A DNA stretch of 64,000 nucleotides, taken from assembly GCF_010668805.1 (NCBI RefSeq), contig NZ_WUFT01000004.1:124001-188000 (forward strand), given 5' to 3'. A program made the translations under genes and the position numbers. Of this stretch, positions 36,758 to 50,095 are shown piece by piece (positions within the stretch are counted from its first letter, which is position 1; each line of letters begins with the position of its first letter). The notes beneath the pieces are model-generated. The model had not been told where the DNA came from, searched no databases, and saw nothing but the letters and a program-made list of their open reading frames with translations. Source of the stretch: Rhizobium phaseoli. Its GTDB lineage: Bacteria; Pseudomonadota; Alphaproteobacteria; Rhizobiales; Rhizobiaceae.

Positions 36758-38317
36758 ATGTCAGGCGCGAATTGCATGGGCCAGCCAAAACAGACGAGCA
36801 GTGTGACGCCGCTCCGCGCCATGAGCCGTGCCGTCTCTTTTGCCGCGTTCGGTGGCCTGCTTCTCAGCCAGACGGCAGCCCTGGCGCAGTCCGCCTCGCA
36901 ACAGCCGGCAACGACGGCAAATAGCCGCTCCACCGTCTCTCAGGACAATAGCACCACGAACACAGCCGCCGCCTTCGATGACGGCACCGACGATACCGCC
37001 ACGCCTGCGGCAAACGGCACGACCACTAACCCCGATGATGCCGCGCAGCGGCCGGCCATACCGGAAGCGCAAACCGGCGACGACATTACCGGCTCCATCC
37101 TCGACGACGACATCCGCCGGCTGAACACCCGCGAAGCACCGATCGATGAAACGCTGCCGCGCCGCAGAACCGCCGAAAGTGCATCGGCCGCCGAAACGCC
37201 GGGCATTCCGATCGGCACCTTCGTGCTCCGCCCGAGCGTCACCCAGAGCATCAACACCGAAACCACCAAGGACGGCAACACCAGGCAACAGCGCGCCTTC
37301 CTCGAAACGGATGCAGCCGCGACCCTGACCTCCGACTGGGGCCGGCATCAGCTGACCGTCACCTCGGAAGGCGCCTGGCAGAAGAATATCAGCGGCGAGG
37401 GCGAGGAACAGCCTTCCTTCAAGGTCAACGGCGACCTCAGGCTGGATCTTCCCGACGATACTGTCGCGCATCTCACCGCCGGTTACAATTTCTACCGCGA
37501 GGACACGGATGATCCGGATGCGGTCGCCAATGCGACACAGCAGTCTGATGTGCAGGAGTTTAGCGCAGGCGCCTCCGTCCAACGCGATTTCGGCATCCTG
37601 CGCGGCACGACGGCACTGGCACTGACCCGCTCGATCTATTCGGATGCCACGCTTGCGAACGGCACGACCGTTGCGCTGAGCGACCGCGACCAGACGGCCG
37701 GCACGCTGCGCGGCCGCGTCGGCTACGAGCTGTCTCCGGCGCTCATCCCCTTCATCGAGGCGACGATCGGCCGGAGTGTCTATGACGAGACGCGCGATTC
37801 CGCCGGTTACGAGCGTTCCGGCCATAGCTACGGCGCCAAGGCAGGCGTCGAGGTCGACCTCGGCGAAAAGCTGAAGGGCGAAGTCGGTGTCGGCTACGAG
37901 ATGGCGAATTTCGAAGACAGCCGCCTGTCCTCGATCGACACGGCCACGCTCGATGCAAGCCTTCTCTGGTCGCCGATCCGCGGCACCGACGTGAATTTCG
38001 ACCTGCAGACGAGCATCCAGCCGTCGACCACGGCCGGCGAAAGCGGCTACGTCTCGCACGCGCTGACGACGACTGTCACCCACCAGCTGCGCGACAATCT
38101 GGTGGGCACGATGATCGGCGGGGTAACGTGGCGCGATTATCCCACCGATAGCACCATCAATGACGAGCTCGTTTATACCGCAGCGACCGGCCTGACCTGG
38201 AACATCAACCGCTATCTCGATTTGACCAGCACGCTCGGCTACGAGCTGACAACGCGCAAGGAAGGCACCGATTCGCAGCAATGGCGCGCCGGCGTCGGTC
38301 TCAAGTTGAAGCGCTAG
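36758..38317 (+). CDS. Outer-membrane beta-barrel protein with disordered N-terminal region
   Basis: 519 residues from ATG 36758; ATGs at 36776 and 36821 are alternatives. A signal sequence (AVSFAAFGGLLLSQTAALAQ) is followed by about 110 Asp/Thr/Ala-rich low-complexity residues, then a long stretch of alternating beta strands (FVLRPSVTQSINTETTK onward) ending in LKLKR. Matches the BBP2-type outer-membrane beta-barrel group often found near polysaccharide genes. Role unknown; galU is convergent next to it. Confidence 0.85.
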   Translation: MSGANCMGQPKQTSSVTPLRAMSRAVSFAAFGGLLLSQTAALAQSASQQPATTANSRSTVSQDNSTTNTAAAFDDGTDDTATPAANGTTTNPDDAAQRPAIPEAQTGDDITGSILDDDIRRLNTREAPIDETLPRRRTAESASAAETPGIPIGTFVLRPSVTQSINTETTKDGNTRQQRAFLETDAAATLTSDWGRHQLTVTSEGAWQKNISGEGEEQPSFKVNGDLRLDLPDDTVAHLTAGYNFYREDTDDPDAVANATQQSDVQEFSAGASVQRDFGILRGTTALALTRSIYSDATLANGTTVALSDRDQTAGTLRGRVGYELSPALIPFIEATIGRSVYDETRDSAGYERSGHSYGAKAGVEVDLGEKLKGEVGVGYEMANFEDSRLSSIDTATLDASLLWSPIRGTDVNFDLQTSIQPSTTAGESGYVSHALTTTVTHQLRDNLVGTMIGGVTWRDYPTDSTINDELVYTAATGLTWNINRYLDLTSTLGYELTTRKEGTDSQQWRAGVGLKLKR

Positions 38318-38323
38318 TCATGC

Positions 38324-38356
38324 AAAAACGCCGCGCATCTGAGAGGATACGCGGCG
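38324..38356 (-). terminator. galU terminator
   Basis: Stem CGCCGCG (38329-38335) / CGCGGCG (38350-38356); on the minus strand it ends in GCGGCGTTTTTG. Lies 29 nt after the galU stop, between convergent genes. Confidence 0.82.
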
Positions 38357-38384
38357 CTCTATCATTTATATGCTGTGCGGAAGC

Positions 38385-39272
38385 TTACTTCAGACCGGCA
38401 AGCAATTCCTTGAAGCCGCCTTCGACGGTGGGGCGGATATCGTCGCGTTCAAGGGCGAAGGCGACGTTTGCCAGGATGAAGCCGTCCTTGGCGCCGCAGT
38501 CGTAGGTCGCGCCGCGGAAGTGGTAACCGGCGAAATCCTGTTCCTTCAGCAGCTTCAGCATGCCGTCGGTGAGCTGGATCTCATTGCCGGCGCCACGCTC
38601 CTGGGTTTCGAGGATCTTGAAGATCTCCGGCTGCAGGATGTATCGGCCGTTGATGAAGAAGTTGGAAGGCGCCGTCCCCTTGGCAGGCTTTTCCACCATG
38701 CCGGTGATTCGGAAGCCGTCGCCGATCGCCTCGCCGACGCCGACGATGCCGTATTTATGGGCCTGGTCGGGTGCGCATTCCTCGACGGCGATGATATTGC
38801 CGCCGCTCTGGCCGTAGAGGTCGATCATGCCCTTCATGCAGCCCTTGTCGCCCTTCATGATCATATCGGGCAGCAACAGTGCGAATGGCTCGTCACCGAC
38901 GATCTCGCGGGCGCACCAAACCGCGTGGCCGAGGCCGAGCGGCTCCTGCTGGCGGGTAAAGCTCACCGTGCCGGCCTTCGGCAATTGCTGGGCGAGAAGG
39001 GTTATCTCGGCCTTCTTGGAGCGCTCGCGCAGCGTCTGCTCCAACTCGAAATGGATGTCGAAATAGTCTTCGATGACGTGCTTGTTGCGTCCGGTGACGA
39101 AAACCAGATGTTCGATCCCGGCCTCGATCGCCTCATCGACGACATATTGAATGATTGGCTTGTCGACGACGGTCAACATTTCCTTCGGAACAGCCTTGGT
39201 TGCCGGCAGGAATCGCGTCCCTAGCCCGGCAACCGGAAATACTGCTTTACGAACTTTATTGTGTTGAGCCAC
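38385..39272 (-). CDS. galU: UTP--glucose-1-phosphate uridylyltransferase
   Basis: 295 residues from a GTG start at 39272 with AGGAGG upstream at about 39280. Nucleotidyltransferase motif [20 protein letters not shown] with the catalytic KEML, then [16 protein letters not shown] and the metal-binding [11 protein letters not shown]. Makes UDP-glucose for exopolysaccharide, LPS and glucans, central to rhizobial surface chemistry. Divergent from the lytic transglycosylase. Confidence 0.96.
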   Translation of the reverse strand: MAQHNKVRKAVFPVAGLGTRFLPATKAVPKEMLTVVDKPIIQYVVDEAIEAGIEHLVFVTGRNKHVIEDYFDIHFELEQTLRERSKKAEITLLAQQLPKAGTVSFTRQQEPLGLGHAVWCAREIVGDEPFALLLPDMIMKGDKGCMKGMIDLYGQSGGNIIAVEECAPDQAHKYGIVGVGEAIGDGFRITGMVEKPAKGTAPSNFFINGRYILQPEIFKILETQERGAGNEIQLTDGMLKLLKEQDFAGYHFRGATYDCGAKDGFILANVAFALERDDIRPTVEGGFKELLAGLK

Positions 39273-39476
39273 ACCCGGCCTCCTGCTTCGATCATATCGC
39301 TTTTGAAATGGAGCTTTTTAGCTTTAACTAGTATAGAATTGCTACTGTTTTGCAAACGGTGACCGCAGCGGATCGCTATGGTAAAGAATTTGTTGACTCC
39401 GTTCCTGTAGTCTCGGGTCTGGGCGGACATGATGCCCCGCTGCACCGGAAACTGAAGATGACGGATACGATTGTCG

Positions 39477-40700
39477 ATGGCCCAGAATCACAAATACTCC
39501 CTTCGTGGTCTTGCTCTTGCCCTCGTTGTCGCCGCCCAGGTCGGGCTGGTTCCTGACAACGCGAAAGCCGATTCCCGGTTCCAGAAATGGATCGCGGATT
39601 TTTACCAGACTGCCGCGCAGAGTGGCATCAGTAAGGCAACTTATCAAAAGGCCTTTTCCGGGGTGACCGAGCCCGATCCAACCGTGCTCGAAAAGGCGGC
39701 CTATCAGCCGGAATTCACATCGAAAATCTGGGACTACGTCGATTCCCGCGTCAATCCCTATACGGTCAAGATCGGCCGCGAGATGGCTGTCAAACACGCA
39801 AGAACGCTCGCTGCGATCGAACAGCGATTCGGCGTCGACAAGACCATTCTGCTCGCCATCTGGTCGATGGAATCGAATTACGGCGCCATCCTCGACAAGG
39901 ACGACCGGCTGCACTACGTGCCGCGGGCGCTGGCAACACTTGGCTATGCCGATCCGAGCCGCGCCAAATTCGCCAAGAAGCAGCTGGTCGCCGCGCTGAA
40001 GATCCTGCAGAACGGCGATGTGCCGGCACGCGAGATGACCGGCTCCTGGGCCGGCGCCATGGGCCACACCCAGTTCATTCCGACAAGCTACCTGCTTTAC
40101 GCCGTCGATGCCGACGGTAACGGCCATCGCGACATCTGGAACTCGGTGCCCGATGCACTGGCAACCTCGGCCAATCTTCTGATGAAGAACGGCTGGGACG
40201 CCGGCAAGACCTGGGGCTACGAGGTTGTCGTTCCCGCCGCAGTCGCCAAGCAGGTCGGCAAGACCCACACATTGGCCCAATGGGCGGCACTCGGCCTGGC
40301 ACGACCAAATGGCAAGGCCTTCCGCGAGAGCGCCACCAAGGCCATGCTGAAAATGCCGGCTGGGCCCAGTGGCCCCGGCTTCCTGATGACCGCCAACTTC
40401 TTCACCATCAAGAACTACAATGCGTCGGATAGCTATGCGCTTGCCGTCGGCCTGCTCGCCGACCAGATCGCCGGCTACGGCGGCATGCAGCAGCGTTGGC
40501 CGCGCCCGGACGGCGCCCTTGACGTCACCGAAAAATTCGAGCTGCAGACCCGCTTGAAGACGCTGGGCTATTACAATGGTGAGGTCGACGGCAATTTCGG
40601 CTCGGGTTCGAAGGCGGCGATCTCAGCCGTGCAGTCGCGCATCGGCATGCAGCCGGACGGCGAGCCGTCGCTGCCGCTTCTGAACGCGCTGCGCCGCTAG
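39477..40700 (+). CDS. Lytic murein transglycosylase (MltB-like) with peptidoglycan-binding domain
   Basis: 407 residues from ATG 39477; the frame opens six bases earlier at TTG. Signal peptide MAQNHKYSLRGLALALVVAA. The SLT/MltB domain has FQKWIADFYQTAAQSGISKA, catalytic Glu in LAIWSMESNYGAILD, AGAMGHTQFIPTSYL, and MKNGWDAGKTWGYEVVVP. The last 60 residues form a PG_binding_1 domain (TRLKTLGYYNGEVDGNFGSG). Cleaves peptidoglycan glycan chains to anhydro-muropeptides in the periplasm. Confidence 0.94.
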   Translation: MAQNHKYSLRGLALALVVAAQVGLVPDNAKADSRFQKWIADFYQTAAQSGISKATYQKAFSGVTEPDPTVLEKAAYQPEFTSKIWDYVDSRVNPYTVKIGREMAVKHARTLAAIEQRFGVDKTILLAIWSMESNYGAILDKDDRLHYVPRALATLGYADPSRAKFAKKQLVAALKILQNGDVPAREMTGSWAGAMGHTQFIPTSYLLYAVDADGNGHRDIWNSVPDALATSANLLMKNGWDAGKTWGYEVVVPAAVAKQVGKTHTLAQWAALGLARPNGKAFRESATKAMLKMPAGPSGPGFLMTANFFTIKNYNASDSYALAVGLLADQIAGYGGMQQRWPRPDGALDVTEKFELQTRLKTLGYYNGEVDGNFGSGSKAAISAVQSRIGMQPDGEPSLPLLNALRR

Positions 40701-40711
40701 ACCCTGTTGAT

Positions 40712-40809
40712 CCGGCCAGATCGGCCGGAATCTGAATCCGCCTTTGAATCAAGGAAATAGGGCATGATGCCGCCCGAAACCCACACAGACTTTTCGGCAT
40801 GATGCTCTA
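40712..40809. repeat. Hairpin and second-family rhizobial intergenic palindrome
   Basis: CCGGCC (40712-40717) / GGCCGG (40723-40728) hairpin after the transglycosylase, then GGGCATGATGCCG...TTTTCGGCATGATGCTCT at 40760-40809, a degenerate palindrome with the CATGATGC ends seen at 20147-20198. Confidence 0.6.
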
Positions 40810-40896
40810 CAACTGCCAGAACCGTGACCTAGATAGCAGCGGGAGTGGACGCTGGCCTACCCCACGTGCAAGATGCCGGCAGATGCGGAACTGCCC

Positions 40897-42108
40897 ATGA
40901 CGAAGAAAACCGATCGAACCCCCATCCGTTGGCTTGTGCTCGCCCTGGCGGCGGCCTCGCTATGTCTTGGCACGCTTGCGCCGGTGCCTATGGCGCAAGC
41001 CCAGGAGCAGCGCTATCAGCGGCGTTCGATCCTCGATTTCTTCCTCGGCCGCCGCTATCTCGACGACGCCCCGCAAGCCCCTGATGTCCAGCAGCCGAGG
41101 CGCCAGCAGCGCAAGCGCCCGCCGTCACAGAAAGCCATCGTCAACACCCGCACCGCGCCGCCGCTCCGCGCGCCCGTGCAGGAAGAGCCGGTGGTGCAGA
41201 AGCTCGGCGACGCCAAGAAGATTCTGATCGTCGGCGATTTCCTGGCCAGCGGCCTCGGCGACGGCCTCACTGCCGCCTTCGAGACCTCGCCGGGGGTCGT
41301 CGTCGAAGCTCGCGGCAATGTCTCATCGGGTCTCGTCCGCGACGATTATTACGACTGGCCGGAACAGCTGCCGAAGATGATCGACGAGCTGAAGCCGGCA
41401 ATGGTCGTCGTGATGATCGGCGCCAACGATCGCCAGCAGATGGTGACCGATACGGCCAAGGAAAAATTCCGCACCGATAGCTGGTTTACCGAATACCGCC
41501 GCCGTGTTCTCTCCTTCGGCAGGCAAGTTACCGACCGCAAGATCCCGCTGCTCTGGGTCGGCCTTCCCGCCTTCGAATCCGATCAGATGACGGCCGATGC
41601 CGTCCAGATGAATCAGCTCTACCGTAATCAGGTCGAAAGCATCGGTGGTGAATTCGTCGATATCTGGGATGGTTTCGTCGATGAAAACAGCAACTTCATC
41701 GTCACCGGCTCGGATGTAAACGGCCAGCAGGTCAGACTGCGCACCTCCGATGGCATCAATCTGACCCAGGCCGGCCGGCGCAAGCTCGCCTTCTATGTAG
41801 AAAAACCGGCGCGGCGACTTCTCGGCACGCAGGCAAGCCCCGATCTGGTCCGCCTCGACTCCAGCAATCTGCCCGGTCTCGGCCTCCCCGCCAATCCGGT
41901 CGAACATACCGTGCCGATCAGCCTCTCCGACCCCAATCTCGACGGCGGCGCCGAGCTTCTCGGGGCCAGGCCGCCGCCGATGGCTTTGACGCGGTCGCCC
42001 CGCGACCTTCTGGTCGAGCAGGGCGAAATGACGCCCGCGCCTCCTGGCCGCGTCGATGATTACCGCCTGCCGGTGGCAAAGACGGCGGCCGAAGTCTCGG
42101 TCAAATGA
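40897..42108 (+). CDS. SGNH/GDSL-family (DUF459) exported hydrolase
   Basis: 403 residues from ATG 40897. A signal peptide (WLVLALAAASLCLGTLAP, cleavage at AQAQ) is followed by a disordered Arg/Gln linker, then an SGNH domain: ILIVGDFLASGLGDGLTAAF (block I, Asp-Phe in place of the usual GDS; nucleophile Ser in the LASGLG loop), VVVMIGANDRQQMV (GxND block III) and DGINLTQAGRRKLAFYVE (DxxH block V is DGINL, so His is replaced). The catalytic residues are partly changed, so the enzyme may be inactive or diverged. DUF459 proteins occur throughout Rhizobiales. Confidence 0.82.
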   Translation: MTKKTDRTPIRWLVLALAAASLCLGTLAPVPMAQAQEQRYQRRSILDFFLGRRYLDDAPQAPDVQQPRRQQRKRPPSQKAIVNTRTAPPLRAPVQEEPVVQKLGDAKKILIVGDFLASGLGDGLTAAFETSPGVVVEARGNVSSGLVRDDYYDWPEQLPKMIDELKPAMVVVMIGANDRQQMVTDTAKEKFRTDSWFTEYRRRVLSFGRQVTDRKIPLLWVGLPAFESDQMTADAVQMNQLYRNQVESIGGEFVDIWDGFVDENSNFIVTGSDVNGQQVRLRTSDGINLTQAGRRKLAFYVEKPARRLLGTQASPDLVRLDSSNLPGLGLPANPVEHTVPISLSDPNLDGGAELLGARPPPMALTRSPRDLLVEQGEMTPAPPGRVDDYRLPVAKTAAEVSVK

Positions 42109-42144
42109 AAAGGCCGCGTGCGCCAGCCTTGCTCGTCGTTCCGT

Positions 42145-42777
42145 TTACGTCGCCGTCGCCTGCGGCCAGCTCAGATAATAGTAGTTCGAGCCGATCAGGC
42201 CGAAGAAGGCATTGCTGTCGTTCGTCTGGTCGACATAGCTGCCGTTTTCCTTGACGAAAGCGCCGTCGGAGCCGCGCTCCAAATGCGCATCGAGGAAGTC
42301 GCTCCAGCCGCTGACATCGATCTCCTTGCCGTCCTTGCTCTGAGTGTCCGCCTCATCGGCATCGTCGACGTCCCAGGCGGCAATCGATACGCCCTGCGTC
42401 GGGTCGGAGATGATGAGCATGCCCGCTTCGAGGGCGGCTAACATGTCGTGGGCCTTGCCGCTCTCGCCTTCGGCCGCAGCCGCATCCTGCAGCTGCTTCT
42501 TCAGCATCGACATGAAGGAAGCGCTGGTCACGTCGGCGCTGCCGCCAGTCGTGTCGGTCGCATCGGGCGTGTCGTTCTGGGATGAAAGCGTGTCGAGCAG
42601 CCCTGACAGGGCCTGGTTGGAAAGCAGCGAGGCGGAGCTCGGATCGAGCCCATAGTTGCTCAAGATACCGGCAGCCGACGAACTCTGCGTATCCTGCGAA
42701 CTGTCATCGGAGCTGCGAAGGTTTTTCAGCGCATATTGGGCAGAAACCAGCCGCGTGCTGTCAAGTGCAGAAACCAT
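42145..42777 (-). CDS. Hypothetical Ser/Asp-rich protein
   Basis: 210 residues, not recognised. Begins MVSALDSTRLVSAQYALKNL, then a long Ser/Asp/Thr/Ala stretch, a helix MLKKQLQDAAAAEGESGKAH and an aromatic end (SNAFFGLIGSNYYYLSWPQA). It has no signal peptide or membrane helix and is acidic. The compact end suggests a small folded domain after a disordered region. Convergent with the SGNH gene. Confidence 0.7.
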   Translation of the reverse strand: MVSALDSTRLVSAQYALKNLRSSDDSSQDTQSSSAAGILSNYGLDPSSASLLSNQALSGLLDTLSSQNDTPDATDTTGGSADVTSASFMSMLKKQLQDAAAAEGESGKAHDMLAALEAGMLIISDPTQGVSIAAWDVDDADEADTQSKDGKEIDVSGWSDFLDAHLERGSDGAFVKENGSYVDQTNDSNAFFGLIGSNYYYLSWPQATAT

Positions 42778-42998
42778 TTGAAAAATCCTTGTCGATCATT
42801 CGCGGCGGTCGATGTCCCTAACGCCCGCGGCCGATGGTGAAATGCCTTGACCGAAACGGTATGGCACCTCCCTTCCGGTCGCCGCCGGCTCTTCCCGAGC
42901 CCGCGTCCGGCGAAAATCTCGCTTCCCGGCATTGCCTGAGGCTTGCGCCGAATGCCGGCGCGTCAAGCGGTCGCACCCGGGTATAATCCAAAGCGATA

Positions 42999-43102
42999 AT
43001 GCATGTCGCCCGGAAGTATGCAGCGGTTCCGGGACAACGGCATGCATCATAGCAAAGAGCTAAAGCGCGTCCTCGCGTGCCGACAGGACGCGCAGCGCTC
43101 TA
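42999..43102. repeat. RIME-type two-hairpin intergenic repeat, copy B
   Basis: Palindrome 1 begins ATGCATGTCG (42999-43008) and ends CGGCATGCAT (43038-43047); palindrome 2 TAAAGCGCGTCCT ... AGGACGCGC.GCGCTCTA (43061-43102). Same order as copy A at 20046. This fills most of the 383-bp gap before gltD; the rest (42778-42998) shows no gene. Confidence 0.85.
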
Positions 43103-43104
43103 CG

Positions 43105-43130
43105 AAAAAACTCCGCCGGAGGGCGGAGTT
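43105..43130 (-). terminator. gltD terminator
   Basis: ACTCCGCC (43110-43117) / GGCGGAGT (43122-43129), loop GGAG; on the minus strand it reads GGCGGAGTTTTTTC. It lies 31 nt after the gltD stop. Confidence 0.88.
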
Positions 43131-43160
43131 CTTGTCTTGTGAGCTGTGTGCTGCCGGCGG

Positions 43161-44615
43161 TCAGTTCGGCAGGACGGTCGAGCCCATCAATTCCTCGTCG
43201 ATAGCGCGCGCCGCCTGGCGGCCTTCGCGGATCGCCCAGACTACCAGCGACTGGCCGCGGCGCACATCGCCCGCCGTCCAGAACTTGTCGACCGACGTCT
43301 TGTAGTTGCTGTCGTTGGCGACGACATTGGTCGAGCCGCGCTTGTCGGTGTTGAGCGTCAGCTTGCCCTCGAGCTCCTTCAGCACGCTTGTCGTAAACGG
43401 GCCGCGGAAACCGATGGCGATGAAGGCGAGATCGGCCCGAATGACGAATTCGGTGCCGGGAACGGGCCGCCGGCGCTCGTCGACCTCACAGCACTTGACA
43501 CCGATCAGCACCCCGTCTTCGCCGACGAATTCAAGTGTGGCCACCTGGAATTCACGCACCGCGCCCTCGGCCTGCGAGGAGGAGGTGCGCATTTTTGTCG
43601 CCCAGAAGGGCCAGACGGCAAGCTTGTCTTCCTTCTCCGGCGGCTGCGGCCGGATGTCGAGCTGGGTGACCTTGACGGCTCCCTGGCGGAACGCGGTGCC
43701 GACACAGTCCGAAGCCGTATCGCCACCGCCGACGACGACGATATGTTTGGCGCCGGCAAGGATCGGGTCCGACGGCCAGCCGACGCTGTCGATATTTTCG
43801 CGCCCGACGCGGCGGTTCTGCTGCACGAGATAGGGCATGGCATCATGCACGCCGGCAAGGTCGGCGCCCGGAATGCCAGCCTCACGCGGGGTTTCGGAGC
43901 CGCCGCAGTAGAGAACGGCGTCGTGATCGGCCAACAGCTGCTCGACCTTGACGTCGACGCCGACATTGGCGCCGCAATGGAAGGTGACGCCCTCGCCCTT
44001 CATCTGCTCGACGCGGCGATCGATGAAGTTCTTCTCCATCTTGAAATCGGGGATGCCGTAACGCAGCAAGCCGCCGGGCTTGGTCTCGCGCTCATAGACA
44101 TGCACCTCGTGGCCGGCGCGGCCGAGCTGCTGGGCCGCCGCCATGCCGGCAGGGCCGGAGCCGATGACGGCGACCTTCTTGCCGGTATGCACCGTGGCCG
44201 GCTGCGGTCGGATGAAGCCGAGTTCATAGGCCTTGTCGGCGATCGCCTGTTCGACGGTTTTGATGGCAACAGGCGCATCCTCGAGATTCAAAGTACAGGC
44301 TTCCTCGCAAGGCGCCGGGCAGACGCGCCCGGTAAATTCAGGGAAGTTGTTGGTCGAATGCAGGTTCTGGATCGCCGCTTCCCAGTTGTTATTGTAGACG
44401 AGGTCGTTCCAGTCGGGGATCTGGTTATGAACCGGGCAACCGGTAGGGCCATGGCAATAGGGAATGCCACAGTCCATGCAGCGCGCAGCCTGTTTCTGCA
44501 CTTCCGGGTCCGACATCGGGATCGTGAACTCACGGAAATGACGAATACGATCCGACGCCGGCTGATACTTCGCCACCTGCCGGTCGATTTCCAGAAACCC
44601 TGTTACCTTACCCAT
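43161..44615 (-). CDS. gltD: Glutamate synthase (NADPH) small subunit
   Basis: 484 residues from ATG 44615 (MGKVTGFLEIDRQVAKYQ); the frame extends to 44792, but that part is not like GltD. N-terminal iron-sulfur cysteines in ARCMDCGIPYCHGPTGCPVH, then FAD motif VAVIGSGPAGMAAAQQLGRA and NADPH motif IVVVGGGDTASDCVGTAFR. Supplies electrons to GltB for making two glutamates from 2-oxoglutarate and glutamine. Downstream of gltB on the same strand, 218 nt apart, with a strong hairpin in between. Confidence 0.96.
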   Translation of the reverse strand: MGKVTGFLEIDRQVAKYQPASDRIRHFREFTIPMSDPEVQKQAARCMDCGIPYCHGPTGCPVHNQIPDWNDLVYNNNWEAAIQNLHSTNNFPEFTGRVCPAPCEEACTLNLEDAPVAIKTVEQAIADKAYELGFIRPQPATVHTGKKVAVIGSGPAGMAAAQQLGRAGHEVHVYERETKPGGLLRYGIPDFKMEKNFIDRRVEQMKGEGVTFHCGANVGVDVKVEQLLADHDAVLYCGGSETPREAGIPGADLAGVHDAMPYLVQQNRRVGRENIDSVGWPSDPILAGAKHIVVVGGGDTASDCVGTAFRQGAVKVTQLDIRPQPPEKEDKLAVWPFWATKMRTSSSQAEGAVREFQVATLEFVGEDGVLIGVKCCEVDERRRPVPGTEFVIRADLAFIAIGFRGPFTTSVLKELEGKLTLNTDKRGSTNVVANDSNYKTSVDKFWTAGDVRRGQSLVVWAIREGRQAARAIDEELMGSTVLPN

Positions 44616-44787
44616 ATCTTCGTCCCTTACCCTCATGACCGCCTCACCGCAGCCAATCTGTCTATCGTCAGTCCCGGTAGCCCGAGCGAGTTGCTTGTCT
44701 TGACCGTCATGGATCATATCCCTTGCAAACATCCGTGCGGTCGAGACAGCCTTCGCCGTCGGTTCCTCACAGGTCGTCGAGATATTC

Positions 44788-44823
44788 GTCATCCGTCACC
44801 TCAATCAGCAGGTGACAGATGAC
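44788..44823 (-). promoter_or_regulatory. 14-bp hairpin in the gltB-gltD intergenic region
   Basis: GTCATCCGTCACCT (44788-44801) pairs with AGGTGACAGATGAC (44810-44823), one wobble position, 8-nt loop, starting 10 nt after the gltB stop. It has no U-run, so it is more likely an RNA-processing or stability element than a terminator. Confidence 0.6.
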
Positions 44824-44833
44824 CCGGTACAAA

Positions 44834-49555
<4,722 letters not shown>

Positions 49556-49823
49556 CATCTTTCCTCCTGTCGAAGCCCGCGGGGCCGCGGGCGGCTTTTC
49601 GTCCCGCGCCGCAACCCGAACATAGGTTCGGCTCATGACAGCGCTGTTGCATGGTGAAGATCGGTCGCAGACATCTGCTTTGAAGGAAAGCAAACCGTCG
49701 CGTTCCGCGCCTGCCATTCGCCTCCGCGCGCCGCCCCTTGGGGCTTGACGCTCGGAGGAACTATAGCGTGAAAGCCCATCTCTTCCAGAGTTTTCAGCGC
49801 CTCTTCGGCCGTGAAGGCCAAAA

Positions 49824-49844
49824 TAGGACAGCAACACTGTCCTA
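49824..49844. promoter_or_regulatory. Perfect 8-8 palindrome upstream of gltB, operator candidate
   Basis: TAGGACAG-CAACA-CTGTCCTA, lying 270 bp upstream of the gltB start and 250 bp upstream of ltaE. The 21-bp symmetry suits a dimeric winged-helix regulator; which gene it serves is open. Confidence 0.5.
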
Positions 49845-49950
49845 ATTCATTAGTTCTATGCCAGAAAGCATTTCGCTCCGCAAGAGCGCGCCGCCAAAAA
49901 ACATTAATTTGCGACGGAAGATTGCCCGGGAAATGGCTGCAGCGAAATAA

Positions 49951-49969
49951 AATTACAATATTTGTAATT
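49951..49969. promoter_or_regulatory. AT-rich perfect 7-7 palindrome, operator candidate
   Basis: AATTACA-ATATT-TGTAATT in an AT-rich island (about 49845-50000) that stands out in a GC-rich region. The 540-bp gltB-ltaE interval holds this, the palindrome at 49824 and no supported gene; AT-richness suggests divergent promoters. Confidence 0.5.
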
Positions 49970-50095
49970 ATTCTTTTTATTGATTGCGTAGTTCAATTTC
50001 CATGATGTGTCTCGAGTGGCAACCTTGATCCCGCGAAGCTTTGGCGTAATCTCCGCTGCGACTTGCCAACCTTTCCCTTCCAACGGTTTCCCCTC

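Noticed and set aside
49633-49821. 62-codon minus-strand frame upstream of gltB ([20 protein letters not shown])
   Set aside because: Starts with TTG, no ribosome site, and no homologue I recognise; kept out of the gene list but could be a gene remnant.
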